A DNA stretch of 64,000 bases, from contig NC_014816.1 in NCBI RefSeq assembly GCF_000175215.2, positions 310,001 to 374,000 on the forward strand. Direction: 5' to 3'. This document shows, piece by piece, positions 24,146 through 30,634 of the stretch. Each line of letters begins with the position of its first letter. Within the stretch, counting starts at the first letter, position 1. The notes beneath the pieces were generated by a model, which was given only the letters and a program-made list of their open reading frames with translations, was not told the origin of the DNA and made no database searches. The translations under genes were made by a program, and so were the position numbers. This stretch comes from Asticcacaulis excentricus CB 48. Lineage in GTDB: Bacteria > Pseudomonadota > Alphaproteobacteria > Caulobacterales > Caulobacteraceae.

Positions 24146-24421
24146 TTAGGCGGCCTTTAAGGTCTCGCCTGCGATCGGCTCAAAACCGCCCGCGGGGAAG
24201 TGCATGGCGTGGTCTGGATTGATCGGGGTGAACATCGAGCGTGGATACCGTTTGACCAGAGTTTCCTTCTTGGTCTGGATCTGCACGAGGAGTGTACCGG
24301 AGGTCTCTTGACCCACTGGCGGGTGTTCGAATGTCGCCGAATAGACCTTTCCGGCCTTCAGCAGGTGCGAAGCCGACGCTTGCGTGCAGCGCACGGCAAT
24401 GATTTGGCGGCGGGGCTTCAT
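24146..24421 (-). CDS. Early phage protein, unknown
   Basis: A 91-residue basic protein: RRQIIAVRCTQASASHLLKA, then a beta-rich region with TLLVQIQTKKETLVKRYPRS. It overlaps the upstream 32-residue peptide gene as ATGA. It is among the first products of the leftward promoter. Not recognised. Confidence 0.6.
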   Translation of the reverse strand: MKPRRQIIAVRCTQASASHLLKAGKVYSATFEHPPVGQETSGTLLVQIQTKKETLVKRYPRSMFTPINPDHAMHFPAGGFEPIAGETLKAA

Positions 24422-24516
24422 TGAAAAGCCTTTCCTACCGCGACGGCGAGTGCGCTCATGCCAGCGACGAACGCCAGCGAAAACACAAGGTTCAATGCCT
24501 CATATGCGTGTTTCAT
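24418..24516 (-). CDS. 32-residue membrane peptide, first gene of the leftward operon
   Basis: MKHAYEALNLVFSLAFV continues as one hydrophobic helix ending at AVGKAFQ. A strong GGAGG lies seven bases before the ATG, and the stop overlaps the next start as ATGA. It begins ~22 bases after the predicted start of PL transcription. Function unknown. Confidence 0.6.
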   Translation of the reverse strand: MKHAYEALNLVFSLAFVAGMSALAVAVGKAFQ

Positions 24517-24537
24517 GTCGAAGCCTCCAAGGGTGAC

Positions 24538-24604
24538 TTCGACAGGAATAGCAAAATTGCTACCTATTGCAATAGCAATTTTGCAATTAGGAGCAAAAAT
24601 GCTA
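24538..24604 (-). promoter_or_regulatory. Leftward early promoter PL with three operators (OL)
   Basis: Minus-strand -35 TTGCAA (24572-24567) and -10 TATTCC (24550-24545), 16 bases apart, direct the leftward operon. Operators: TAGCAAAATTGCTA (24549-24562, perfect palindrome in the spacer and -10), TAGCAATTTTGCAA (24573-24586) and GAGCAAAAATGCTA (24591-24604). The geometry repeats that of PR. Confidence 0.8.
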
Positions 24605-24660
24605 TTTAAGGGTGGCTGCTCGCGCTGTTACACCCTTTTATTCAATGGCTGCCTGCTAGA

Positions 24661-25014
24661 TCAGTACACCATGGACCGGAGCGTCGTGACTCCAGTTTTT
24701 TGATCGACTTCGACCCGCGCAATGTAATTGGTTCGAACCATTGCCCCAAGTAGGTTTTCGGACTCCACATAGGAAACCACAGAATACTCGCATTGGGCGA
24801 TCTTAATCACCCGAACCTGTGCATCGCCTTGGGAGGGGAACCGAGCGGTGCTTGGAGACTTGAGGTCACGCTCAACGAATGTGCGGCTGCCATACAATGC
24901 CGTGGTCGGGCCGTTCATGTCGTCGCAATAATCCACTGACTTGAATCCGCACGACCCCACCATTGGACATATCGTCACCAACGCAGCCAGAGCTCTCGCA
25001 TTCCAACTAGTCAT
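24661..25014 (-). CDS. Lipoprotein co-transcribed with the repressor, superinfection-exclusion candidate
   Basis: A 117-residue protein. The N-terminus ARALAALVTICPMVGSCG is a lipoprotein signal with Cys near residue 22. The mature part has FVERDLKSPSTARFPS, a beta strand with VRVIKIAQCEYSVVSYV, then SENLLGAMVRTNYIARVEV, a small domain seen in many bacterial lipoproteins. It follows the repressor gene by 46 bases on the same strand, inside the OL-OR interval, where lambda carries rexAB. It should be expressed in the lysogen. Exclusion is inference. Confidence 0.75.
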   Translation of the reverse strand: MTSWNARALAALVTICPMVGSCGFKSVDYCDDMNGPTTALYGSRTFVERDLKSPSTARFPSQGDAQVRVIKIAQCEYSVVSYVESENLLGAMVRTNYIARVEVDQKTGVTTLRSMVY

Positions 25015-25060
25015 CTCACCCCCATCGCAAGCTAGTGCGCTAACTTAACGGAGCGCTTCA

Positions 25061-25753
25061 TCAAAACTTTCTAAGTACAGCAACAAGTCGCCCAATAATC
25101 ACCATCGATCCGTCGGTCGCTTTATCCGACGGAACCTGCGGGTTGTCGGACAAAATCTGAAATCCGTCAGCCGTGGCTCTGAGTCGCTTTATTTGGCCAA
25201 GGTTATATTGCGTGATAGCCCAGAACTGATCGTTTTTCTGTGGTTTCTTCTGGCTCATATCAATCAGCAGAATGTCGCCGTCAGCAATGGTTGGATAGTT
25301 GCTGTCGCCGTTCCCTGTTGTCCAGAAGAGGTCTTTGGGGTTCGCATTGCTGATCTGACGCAGCCAACTTCTTGAAAACTTGCGCGGCTCAACTTCAACA
25401 TGATCGCCAATGTCGCTACCCCCGCCCATGCCGTAGTAGAGGTCAACCTGATTAATCAGTACGCTATCTTCATCGTCGTCAACGCGTCGTCGTTCTGATC
25501 TAGCGGCGAGATAAGGTGCTCCAAGAACCGGCGGGGAAACTCCTGCGGCCTTCGCAAGCGCCAAAAGTGTTTCGCGTTTGAGAAGCGATTCGCCACCGTG
25601 CCCGTCTTCTCTGGGGTTCACCCGACGGGTGACGGTCGTGGCGGCGAGACCTGCCTTTTTTGCGAGGGCTGTTGCGGTAAGTCCGGATTCACTTATGGCT
25701 TGAAGTAACCATTTGCGCTGTTCTTCGCGCTGGATGTCGTCGCTATCGGTCAT
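25061..25753 (-). CDS. Phage repressor, HTH plus S24 (LexA-like) domain
   Basis: A 230-residue protein. Residues ~10-65 form a helix-turn-helix (SGLTATALAKKAGLAATTVT). The C-terminal S24 domain has the serine motif GNGDSNYPTIADGDILLID and the lysine in GQIKRLRATADGF. I see no obvious Ala-Gly cleavage site in the linker, so self-cleavage is not proven. It lies between two operator clusters it presumably binds. Start at 25753 is close to an operator; a start at 25762 is possible. Confidence 0.92.
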   Translation of the reverse strand: MTDSDDIQREEQRKWLLQAISESGLTATALAKKAGLAATTVTRRVNPREDGHGGESLLKRETLLALAKAAGVSPPVLGAPYLAARSERRRVDDDEDSVLINQVDLYYGMGGGSDIGDHVEVEPRKFSRSWLRQISNANPKDLFWTTGNGDSNYPTIADGDILLIDMSQKKPQKNDQFWAITQYNLGQIKRLRATADGFQILSDNPQVPSDKATDGSMVIIGRLVAVLRKF

Positions 25754-25756
25754 GAG

Positions 25757-25832
25757 TAGCATATTTGCAAATACCGAATAGCAATGATAATTGCAAAAAT
25801 GCTATTGCAATGTGTAGCAAAATTGCTATTCC
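25757..25832 (+). promoter_or_regulatory. Rightward early promoter PR with three operators (OR)
   Basis: -35 TTGCAA (25805-25810) and -10 TATTCC (25827-25832) flank a 16-base spacer holding TAGCAAAATTGCTA (25815-25828). Further operators are TTGCAAAAATGCTA (25791-25804) and TAGCATATTTGCAA (25757-25770), the last directly upstream of the repressor gene. Predicted start near 25839 makes the cro-like message leaderless. Confidence 0.8.
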
Positions 25833-25840
25833 TTTGCGAC

Positions 25841-26098
25841 ATGACCGATTTGCTCCTTGAATTTGAACGGCAGTGCGGTGCGGCTAAGGTCGCGCCTCAA
25901 GATGCTTTGTCGCGTGGCGGACTGCACGCAACCAACTGGTGGCGTTGGCGGTCTGGCAAGATATCGCCGACCCTGAAAAATTTTGAGAAGGCGCAAGCTG
26001 GCTTAGCCGCTTTGATCCAAGAGAGTTCATCGCAGTGCGACGCTCCGGCCACCACCCAAATAAATTCTGAAAACTTGGAACCGGGGAGCGCGCAATGA
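25841..26098 (+). CDS. Cro-like DNA-binding protein
   Basis: An 85-residue protein. TDLLLEFERQCGAAKVAPQD and ATNWWRWRSGKISPTLKNF resemble a Cro/CI-type HTH with a Trp-rich recognition region. It is the first gene right of PR, opposite the repressor, with no Shine-Dalgarno and probably a leaderless mRNA. Its C-terminal 20 residues lie in the 95-bp duplicated segment. The stop overlaps the next ATG (ATGA). Confidence 0.75.
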   Translation: MTDLLLEFERQCGAAKVAPQDALSRGGLHATNWWRWRSGKISPTLKNFEKAQAGLAALIQESSSQCDAPATTQINSENLEPGSAQ

Positions 26099-26142
26099 CA
26101 CGCGGCACATTTAACCGGCGCGCGTACGTGCGCGAATTCAAC
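26048..26142. repeat. 95-bp direct repeat, copy 1 of module boundary
   Basis: Identical to 26626-26720 except at two positions, offset 578 bp. It spans the end of one plus-strand gene, an ATGA junction and the first ~16 codons (MTRGTFNRRAYVREFN) of the next. Confidence 0.9.
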
Positions 26143-26676
26143 AGAAACCGCGCCATGCTGAAGGCTCTTTCGACGGTGCGGGCTGAAGTTGCAGGGATCC
26201 GGGCGACGATTGCTGAGCGAAAGGCCCTACTCAAATCCCGTTCGAGCGAGAAGCGCCTCCATGGCTCGCCGGTCGTCGCTCCCCTCTCTGAGACCGTTGA
26301 GGCAAGTGTCTCTAAAAAGGCCTTTCCCGTTGTGAAAGGGGCTACTTTCGCTGAACAGGATACCGGCAAGCGCAGCGATCAAACGTTCTTGCATGCGATT
26401 AGCCTCTTCCGCGCGCGCGAGGTCGGCTTTGACCTGCCAGTCGAGATCCTTGGTCTCAATGTCGCTTCTGAGTTCGGACACAACTTTGCTCAATTGCCAG
26501 ATTTCGGCCTCAAGCTCAGCTTGGCTGGTCATTCTAATTCTCCTGAGTGTTGCGACTCGGACCGTATCACACGGTCCACGGGAGAAGAAACTCGCTCCGG
26601 TGGCAACGCCGGGGCGGGTGATTTCGCCACCACCCAAATAGATTCTGAAAACTTGGAAGCGGGGAGCGCGCAATGA
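26095..26676 (+). CDS. Plus-strand ORF of duplicated module, copy 1
   Basis: A 193-residue frame beginning TRGTFNRRAYVREFN, coupled by ATGA to the cro-like gene. The first ~50 residues (basic, helical) are the best supported; from about 26227 onward it runs opposite a minus-strand gene and may be non-functional read-through. Its end (TTQIDSENLEAGSAQ) copies the end of the cro-like protein. No family recognised. Confidence 0.4.
   Translation: MTRGTFNRRAYVREFNRNRAMLKALSTVRAEVAGIRATIAERKALLKSRSSEKRLHGSPVVAPLSETVEASVSKKAFPVVKGATFAEQDTGKRSDQTFLHAISLFRAREVGFDLPVEILGLNVASEFGHNFAQLPDFGLKLSLAGHSNSPECCDSDRITRSTGEETRSGGNAGAGDFATTQIDSENLEAGSAQ
26227..26532 (-). CDS. Nested antisense small protein, copy 1
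   Basis: A 101-residue protein starting MTSQAELEAEIWQLSKVV, strongly coiled-coil to ~residue 50, then QERLIAALAGILFSES. AGGAG lies seven bases before the ATG. It is encoded wholly opposite the rightward early frame and has its own upstream palindrome. It is weakly similar to the second nested protein (QENIVRALYALFIENS). Function unknown. Confidence 0.55.
   Translation of the reverse strand: MTSQAELEAEIWQLSKVVSELRSDIETKDLDWQVKADLARAEEANRMQERLIAALAGILFSESSPFHNGKGLFRDTCLNGLREGSDDRRAMEALLARTGFE
26552..26618. repeat. 67-bp direct repeat, copy 1, with palindrome upstream of nested gene
   Basis: Matches 27178-27244 at 65 of 67 positions. It contains GGACCGT-ATCAC-ACGGTCC, a 7-bp palindrome in the presumed promoter of the nested minus-strand gene, changed at one base in the other copy. 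Confidence 0.85.
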
Positions 26677-26720
26677 CACGCGGCACATTTAACCGGCGCG
26701 CGTACGTGCGCGAATTCAAC
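26626..26720. repeat. 95-bp direct repeat, copy 2 of module boundary
   Basis: Second copy of 26048-26142, with two substitutions, starting the second module. Confidence 0.9.
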
Positions 26721-27263
26721 GGAAGCCGGGCCGCACTTGGCGCTCCTTTAGCGAAGCGTGCGGAAGTTACTGGGAGCAATGGGGCCACTAGTGCGAAAGC
26801 GGCGAAGCAGGAGATTGACACTTACTTCGCCGAATTGCGGGCCTTACGGGCGAAGCGGCAGATTGATGCCTACTTCGCCGAATTGAGGGCTTTACGCAGG
26901 CCTCGCGGAACGGAGGACTTCAAAGGCACTATCCAGAAGCGCGATCTTCTTGGGGTCTGTCACTCCATCCTTGGCGATAAGCTCAAGGACGCTGGCATTC
27001 TTATCGGGATGGGCCGAGTTTTCAATGAAAAGGGCATAGAGCGCGCGCACGATGTTTTCCTGCGCTTCGAGACGAAGCTCAACGTCTATCAAACGAAGTT
27101 TGACTGGATCCGTCTCGTCCCCGTGCATGCCGGACGTTACGTGACTGTATCGGCTCATAGTGATTCTCCTGTGTTTGGCGACTCGGACCGTATCACACGG
27201 TCTACGGGAGAAGAAACCCGCTCCGGTGGCAACGCCGGGGCGGGCGATCGGGGTGCGCAGTGA
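26673..27263 (+). CDS. Plus-strand ORF of duplicated module, copy 2
   Basis: A 196-residue frame beginning TRGTFNRRAYVREFN. A 48-bp in-frame tandem duplication (from 26813 and from 26861) encodes IDTYFAELRALRAKRQ then IDAYFAELRALRRPR; of five codons that differ in the aligned 12, four are synonymous, which supports translation of this part. From 26892 it runs opposite the nested minus-strand gene. It ends as GTGA with the CII-like gene. Confidence 0.45.
   Translation: MTRGTFNRRAYVREFNGSRAALGAPLAKRAEVTGSNGATSAKAAKQEIDTYFAELRALRAKRQIDAYFAELRALRRPRGTEDFKGTIQKRDLLGVCHSILGDKLKDAGILIGMGRVFNEKGIERAHDVFLRFETKLNVYQTKFDWIRLVPVHAGRYVTVSAHSDSPVFGDSDRITRSTGEETRSGGNAGAGDRGAQ
26892..27158 (-). CDS. Nested antisense small protein, copy 2
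   Basis: An 88-residue acidic helical protein: DPVKLRLIDVELRLEAQENI, then VRALYALFIENSAHPDKNAS and DPKKIALLDSAFEVLRS. AGGAG lies seven bases before the ATG, with the same leader layout as the first nested gene. A diverged paralogue of that gene by layout and local similarity. Function unknown. Confidence 0.6.
   Translation of the reverse strand: MSRYSHVTSGMHGDETDPVKLRLIDVELRLEAQENIVRALYALFIENSAHPDKNASVLELIAKDGVTDPKKIALLDSAFEVLRSARPA
27178..27244. repeat. 67-bp direct repeat, copy 2
   Basis: Second copy of 26552-26618, upstream of the second nested minus-strand gene; the palindrome here has one broken pair. Confidence 0.85.
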
Positions 27264-27709
27264 CCAAACTCCGCAATCCTCTGCTGCTCGAGGGCGTCCT
27301 GCAAAGCGCGGTCAACGACTGCGGTGGGCCTGCCGTCGTTGCCGACGAACTTGAACTTCCGGAACAGACCGTCCGCGACTGGCTGCGCACCGACGATAAG
27401 CGGGTGCGTTTGTCGTACGACCACGCCCGGCGTCTGAGCCGCCTCACACCTGTACTGGCCGCCGACCTGGCCGAACGTTCGGGCATGCGTTTGGTGCCGA
27501 TCGATAACGGCGATGCCTCCGCTGCTGAGCTGATGGGGCCAGTGTCGGACCTCGCCCGGGAGTTCGGCGAGGTCATGGCCGAGGTCGGCGCGGCGTTCGC
27601 CGATGGCCGCGTCGAGGGGCGTGAAAAGGCCCGCATCCTGAAAGAACTGCAGCACCTGAGTGAAGCGGGGCTGCGTCTCATGAAAAGCGTCAATGGAGGT
27701 GCCGCATGA
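27260..27709 (+). CDS. CII-like (Phage_CP76-type) regulatory protein
   Basis: A 149-residue protein with GTG start overlapping the previous stop. LLLEGVLQSAVNDCGGPAVV and SYDHARRLSRLTPVLAADLA resemble the phage CII regulator family of P2-like and related phages; a helical C-terminal half ends with KELQHLSEAGLRLMKS. Likely an early transcription regulator. Overlaps the GcrA-like gene by 4 bases. Confidence 0.7.
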   Translation: MTKLRNPLLLEGVLQSAVNDCGGPAVVADELELPEQTVRDWLRTDDKRVRLSYDHARRLSRLTPVLAADLAERSGMRLVPIDNGDASAAELMGPVSDLAREFGEVMAEVGAAFADGRVEGREKARILKELQHLSEAGLRLMKSVNGGAA

Positions 27710-28449
27710 TGAAGGCAGGGGAACCACGTGCCGGTTGGTCTGATGAGCGCCGGGAACGAGCAGCTGCACTTTGGAAGGAAGGTTACAGCGCCCGTGAGAT
27801 TGCCGGGATGATCAAGGGCCCGGGTTTCACGCCTTCGCGGAATTCAGTTATCGGCATCATGCATCGTGCCGGGCTAAGCGGGTCTAAGGGTGAACCCAAA
27901 TCAACTCGCCAGCCGTCCAAGCCGAAACTGCCCAAACGGGTCTTGGCTAAATCCACGGTCTGGTCTGACGATGAAAAGAACATCCTCAGCCGTGGTTTTG
28001 ACCACGGCCACAGCGCGGCGCAGATCGCTAAGACGCTCAAAGTTGCGGGCTATGATCGTCAGGCTGACGCGATTGCCTCAAAGCTGAGGCATATGGGCCT
28101 GACACGCTCGTCCGTTGAGAGGAATGAAACCGCCCGCCTTGCGATCAGCTTGCTGCGAGGCCCGATTATTCCGGCAACCCCACCGCCGCCACCTGCGCAA
28201 CTGAGTGCCGGGGAGGGTGTGAGCCTTCTCGCGCTTGATAAGGGCATGTGCAAGTCGCCGATGGGTGAGCGAGATGGGGAAGCTGTCTTCTGCGGTCTGC
28301 CAGTGGCCGGATTCCGCAAGCCCTACTGCTCGGGGTGTTCCAATACGTCAAAGGTGCCCCGTACGCTTGGGCGCATCAGCGAGCCTTATGACATTCACAA
28401 TGTGCGTCGTTCTTACCTGCCAAAGGTGGGGTTTCAGAATGTCGCGTGA
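27706..28449 (+). CDS. GcrA-like cell-cycle regulator with a second HTH
   Basis: A 247-residue protein. Residues ~10-60 match the GcrA DNA-binding domain (GWSDERRERAAALWKEGYSA, then REIAGM, RNSVIGIMHRAGLSG). Residues ~85-135 form a second SANT/HTH-like unit (VWSDDEKNILSRGFDHGHSA, DAIASKLRHMGL). The C-terminal part has the GcrA sigma-interaction-type segment with KGMCKSPMGE, FCGLPV and YCSGC. Host GcrA recruits sigma70 RNAP to CcrM-methylated promoters; the phage protein may redirect this. Confidence 0.85.
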   Translation: MMKAGEPRAGWSDERRERAAALWKEGYSAREIAGMIKGPGFTPSRNSVIGIMHRAGLSGSKGEPKSTRQPSKPKLPKRVLAKSTVWSDDEKNILSRGFDHGHSAAQIAKTLKVAGYDRQADAIASKLRHMGLTRSSVERNETARLAISLLRGPIIPATPPPPPAQLSAGEGVSLLALDKGMCKSPMGERDGEAVFCGLPVAGFRKPYCSGCSNTSKVPRTLGRISEPYDIHNVRRSYLPKVGFQNVA

Positions 28450-28768
28450 TCACCAGTTCCATGAACCTACCACCTATGAGGCTGGCCAGTGGCGCGAACT
28501 GGCCCAGTTGGCGCGCGCCTGTGCTACCGGCGAGCGCAAGAGCTGGCGTGAGCTGCAACGGGCTGCCATAGGCGTCGGTCGTTGTCGGGTCTTCGGTATC
28601 AATGATCGTGGCAATGTCTGCAACCTGCTGATCCAGTGCGCGCTTGACGCTGCACAGTCGGTGGCCCCGTCGCGCTATTTCGATGAGCTGCACCGTCTGG
28701 CCGATGAGGTCCTGAAGCGCTGCGAAGCATGGGCCGAAGTGCGGCAAGCGCAGGTGTCCCGTGGTTAG
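28439..28768 (+). CDS. Early phage protein, unknown
   Basis: A 109-residue mostly helical protein (QWRELAQLARACATGERKSW, APSRYFDELHRLADEVLKRC). Overlaps the GcrA-like gene by 11 bases and the methyltransferase gene by 8. Not recognised. Confidence 0.65.
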   Translation: MSRDHQFHEPTTYEAGQWRELAQLARACATGERKSWRELQRAAIGVGRCRVFGINDRGNVCNLLIQCALDAAQSVAPSRYFDELHRLADEVLKRCEAWAEVRQAQVSRG

Positions 28769-29468
28769 AGGGACCGCGTCCGTACATGTCATGGAAGGCG
28801 TTGGTCGCCATGCCGATGCCCGCAGTCAGCGGGACTTCTTCGTTAGCGAGGAAGATGAGGCTCTGTGGCTGAAGCTCGAGTATTTCCCAACTCCGCCTTG
28901 GGCCGTTCGGGCGATGGCCGAGCAGATGCCGTCCGTCTTTCAAGATCCCAAGCTCCAGCGTGTGTTTGAGCCTGCGGCCGGTCGCGGCCACATCTATGAG
29001 CCGCTCCGCCAGATCGGCCTTGAGCGCGGCTTTGAGGTGCGCGGGCAGGATATCTACGCGCATGATCCGGCTAAGGGTTTTGCGGTCGGCGACTTCCTGT
29101 TTCCGGGCGTCACTTATCCCGGCGTCGATGTCGTCGTCACTAATCCCCCGTTTAAGCTGGCTGCCGACTTCGTGCAGCGCGGATTAGAGATTGCGGCTGA
29201 CGTGATTCTGCTGTGCCGTCTGTCATTTCTGAACACCGCCGCGCGCCACGACCTCCATTTCAACAATTCGGTCGGGAACCTGACAACTCTCCTTCCGTGC
29301 ATTGAGCGGGTACCTATGGTGCTCGGCCGGTATGATCCGCAAGCGTCTACGGCGACGGAATACGCATGGTTCCACTACCGGCGTGGCTACACAGGCGCGC
29401 CCGTGGTGAAGCCTATACCGCCGGGGTCTCGCACCCGCCATCAGAGGCCGGAGGATGTCCGGATATGA
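28761..29468 (+). CDS. SAM-dependent DNA methyltransferase-like protein
   Basis: A 235-residue protein with GTG start. YFPTPPWAVRAMAEQM precedes motif I VFEPAAGRGHIYEPL, then GQDIY and motif IV VVVTNPPFK, typical of N6-adenine or N4-cytosine methylases. It lacks an obvious target-recognition domain. It could modify phage DNA against restriction. It overlaps the primase gene as ATGA. Confidence 0.78.
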   Translation: MVRGTASVHVMEGVGRHADARSQRDFFVSEEDEALWLKLEYFPTPPWAVRAMAEQMPSVFQDPKLQRVFEPAAGRGHIYEPLRQIGLERGFEVRGQDIYAHDPAKGFAVGDFLFPGVTYPGVDVVVTNPPFKLAADFVQRGLEIAADVILLCRLSFLNTAARHDLHFNNSVGNLTTLLPCIERVPMVLGRYDPQASTATEYAWFHYRRGYTGAPVVKPIPPGSRTRHQRPEDVRI

Positions 29469-30634
29469 TGGTGGAAGGGCGGGATCTGTTTGCGTTCGCT
29501 AAGGAATTGGCCTCGATCGAAGAGGTGGCGGGCGTCAAGTTGGTTGGTGGCGGCGTCAAACGCCGGGGGCCTTGTCCGCTGTGTGGTCAGGGCCAAAAGA
29601 AGAAATCGAGCTATGCCTTTGAGGTGAATGTCCGAAAGAAGACGTTCAACTGCTACGTCTGCAACGCGCATGGCGATGTGATTGAACTCGAGCGCCTGAT
29701 AAACGGAGTAGCGGGCGAGCCGACTATCGCGGCAGCTAAGCGTCTGGTCGGCGATGTGCCTGCCGACTACAAGCCGAAGCCCAAGGTCTTTACTGTCATT
29801 CCGGATGAGCCGTCATCGGCGGCTATCTACGCGCGTGAGCTGCGTGGCGATCTGAGGACGGCGGCCGGCACACTGGTGCAGCGCTATTTGATGTCGCGCG
29901 GGCTCTCCGGCCGCGTCCTGCTCACGGCCGTCAAACACCTGTATTTTCACCCGGCCGTCTACTTCTCCGGGCCGAAGCACAACCCGGTCACCTTTCCGGC
30001 GATGATAGCGCTTGTCGTGGTACCTGCCGATGACGGCAAGCCCAAATGGACCGGCGGCATTCACGTCACCTATCTAAGCCGCGACGGGTACGGAAAGGCG
30101 ATCGTGCCGGAGGGCAAGAGCGCCAAACGCATGATGGGGCCGCAGTCTCTCAACGGCCGCCCCGGCGGGGCTTGGCTGATACCGCCTTCCGAAATGCCGG
30201 AGGCTTCGGATCTTGTTGTCGCTGAAGGTATCGAGTCCGCCCTGTCCATGGCCGTGCTCCATGGCGGCATGACCCTTGTGGTGGCGGCCCTGAGCCTCAA
30301 CCGGCTTCAGGGTCAGCTTCAGCCCGACAAATACGGTCGCGTCAATCCGGACATGCCTGAGGGCGTACCGGGATCAGCGTTCACATGGCCGTCTCAGGGT
30401 TGGACGCGGGTTTTCATCGGTTGCGATGCGGACATGTCGCCTATGCCGGTGAAGATCCGCAACCCTCTAAAGGGCGGCACAACCACACGAATTTTGACCG
30501 GTATCGAGCGGGCGCGCGTTTGCGGTTCGCTGGCAGCGGCGGCTTGGCGTCAAACCGGCGTCCAGGCGGATCCTGTAGCTCCGTCTGCGGGAATGGATTT
30601 CAACGACTTGTTGCGTGAAAGGCAGGGGATATGA
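29465..30634 (+). CDS. Phage primase with CHC2 zinc finger and Toprim domain
   Basis: A 389-residue protein. The zinc-binding region (CPLCGQGQ near residue 36, CYVCNAHGDVIEL) is followed by a central domain and a Toprim core with VVAEGIESALS near residue 250 and VFIGCDADMSPMPVK. It would synthesise primers for phage replication. The ATG at 29465 overlaps the methylase stop. Confidence 0.88.
   Translation: MMVEGRDLFAFAKELASIEEVAGVKLVGGGVKRRGPCPLCGQGQKKKSSYAFEVNVRKKTFNCYVCNAHGDVIELERLINGVAGEPTIAAAKRLVGDVPADYKPKPKVFTVIPDEPSSAAIYARELRGDLRTAAGTLVQRYLMSRGLSGRVLLTAVKHLYFHPAVYFSGPKHNPVTFPAMIALVVVPADDGKPKWTGGIHVTYLSRDGYGKAIVPEGKSAKRMMGPQSLNGRPGGAWLIPPSEMPEASDLVVAEGIESALSMAVLHGGMTLVVAALSLNRLQGQLQPDKYGRVNPDMPEGVPGSAFTWPSQGWTRVFIGCDADMSPMPVKIRNPLKGGTTTRILTGIERARVCGSLAAAAWRQTGVQADPVAPSAGMDFNDLLRERQGI

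Noticed and set aside
24421..24609. Plus-strand ORF of 62 codons across the PL region
   Set aside because: It crosses operators and a promoter and opposes a better-supported minus-strand peptide gene.
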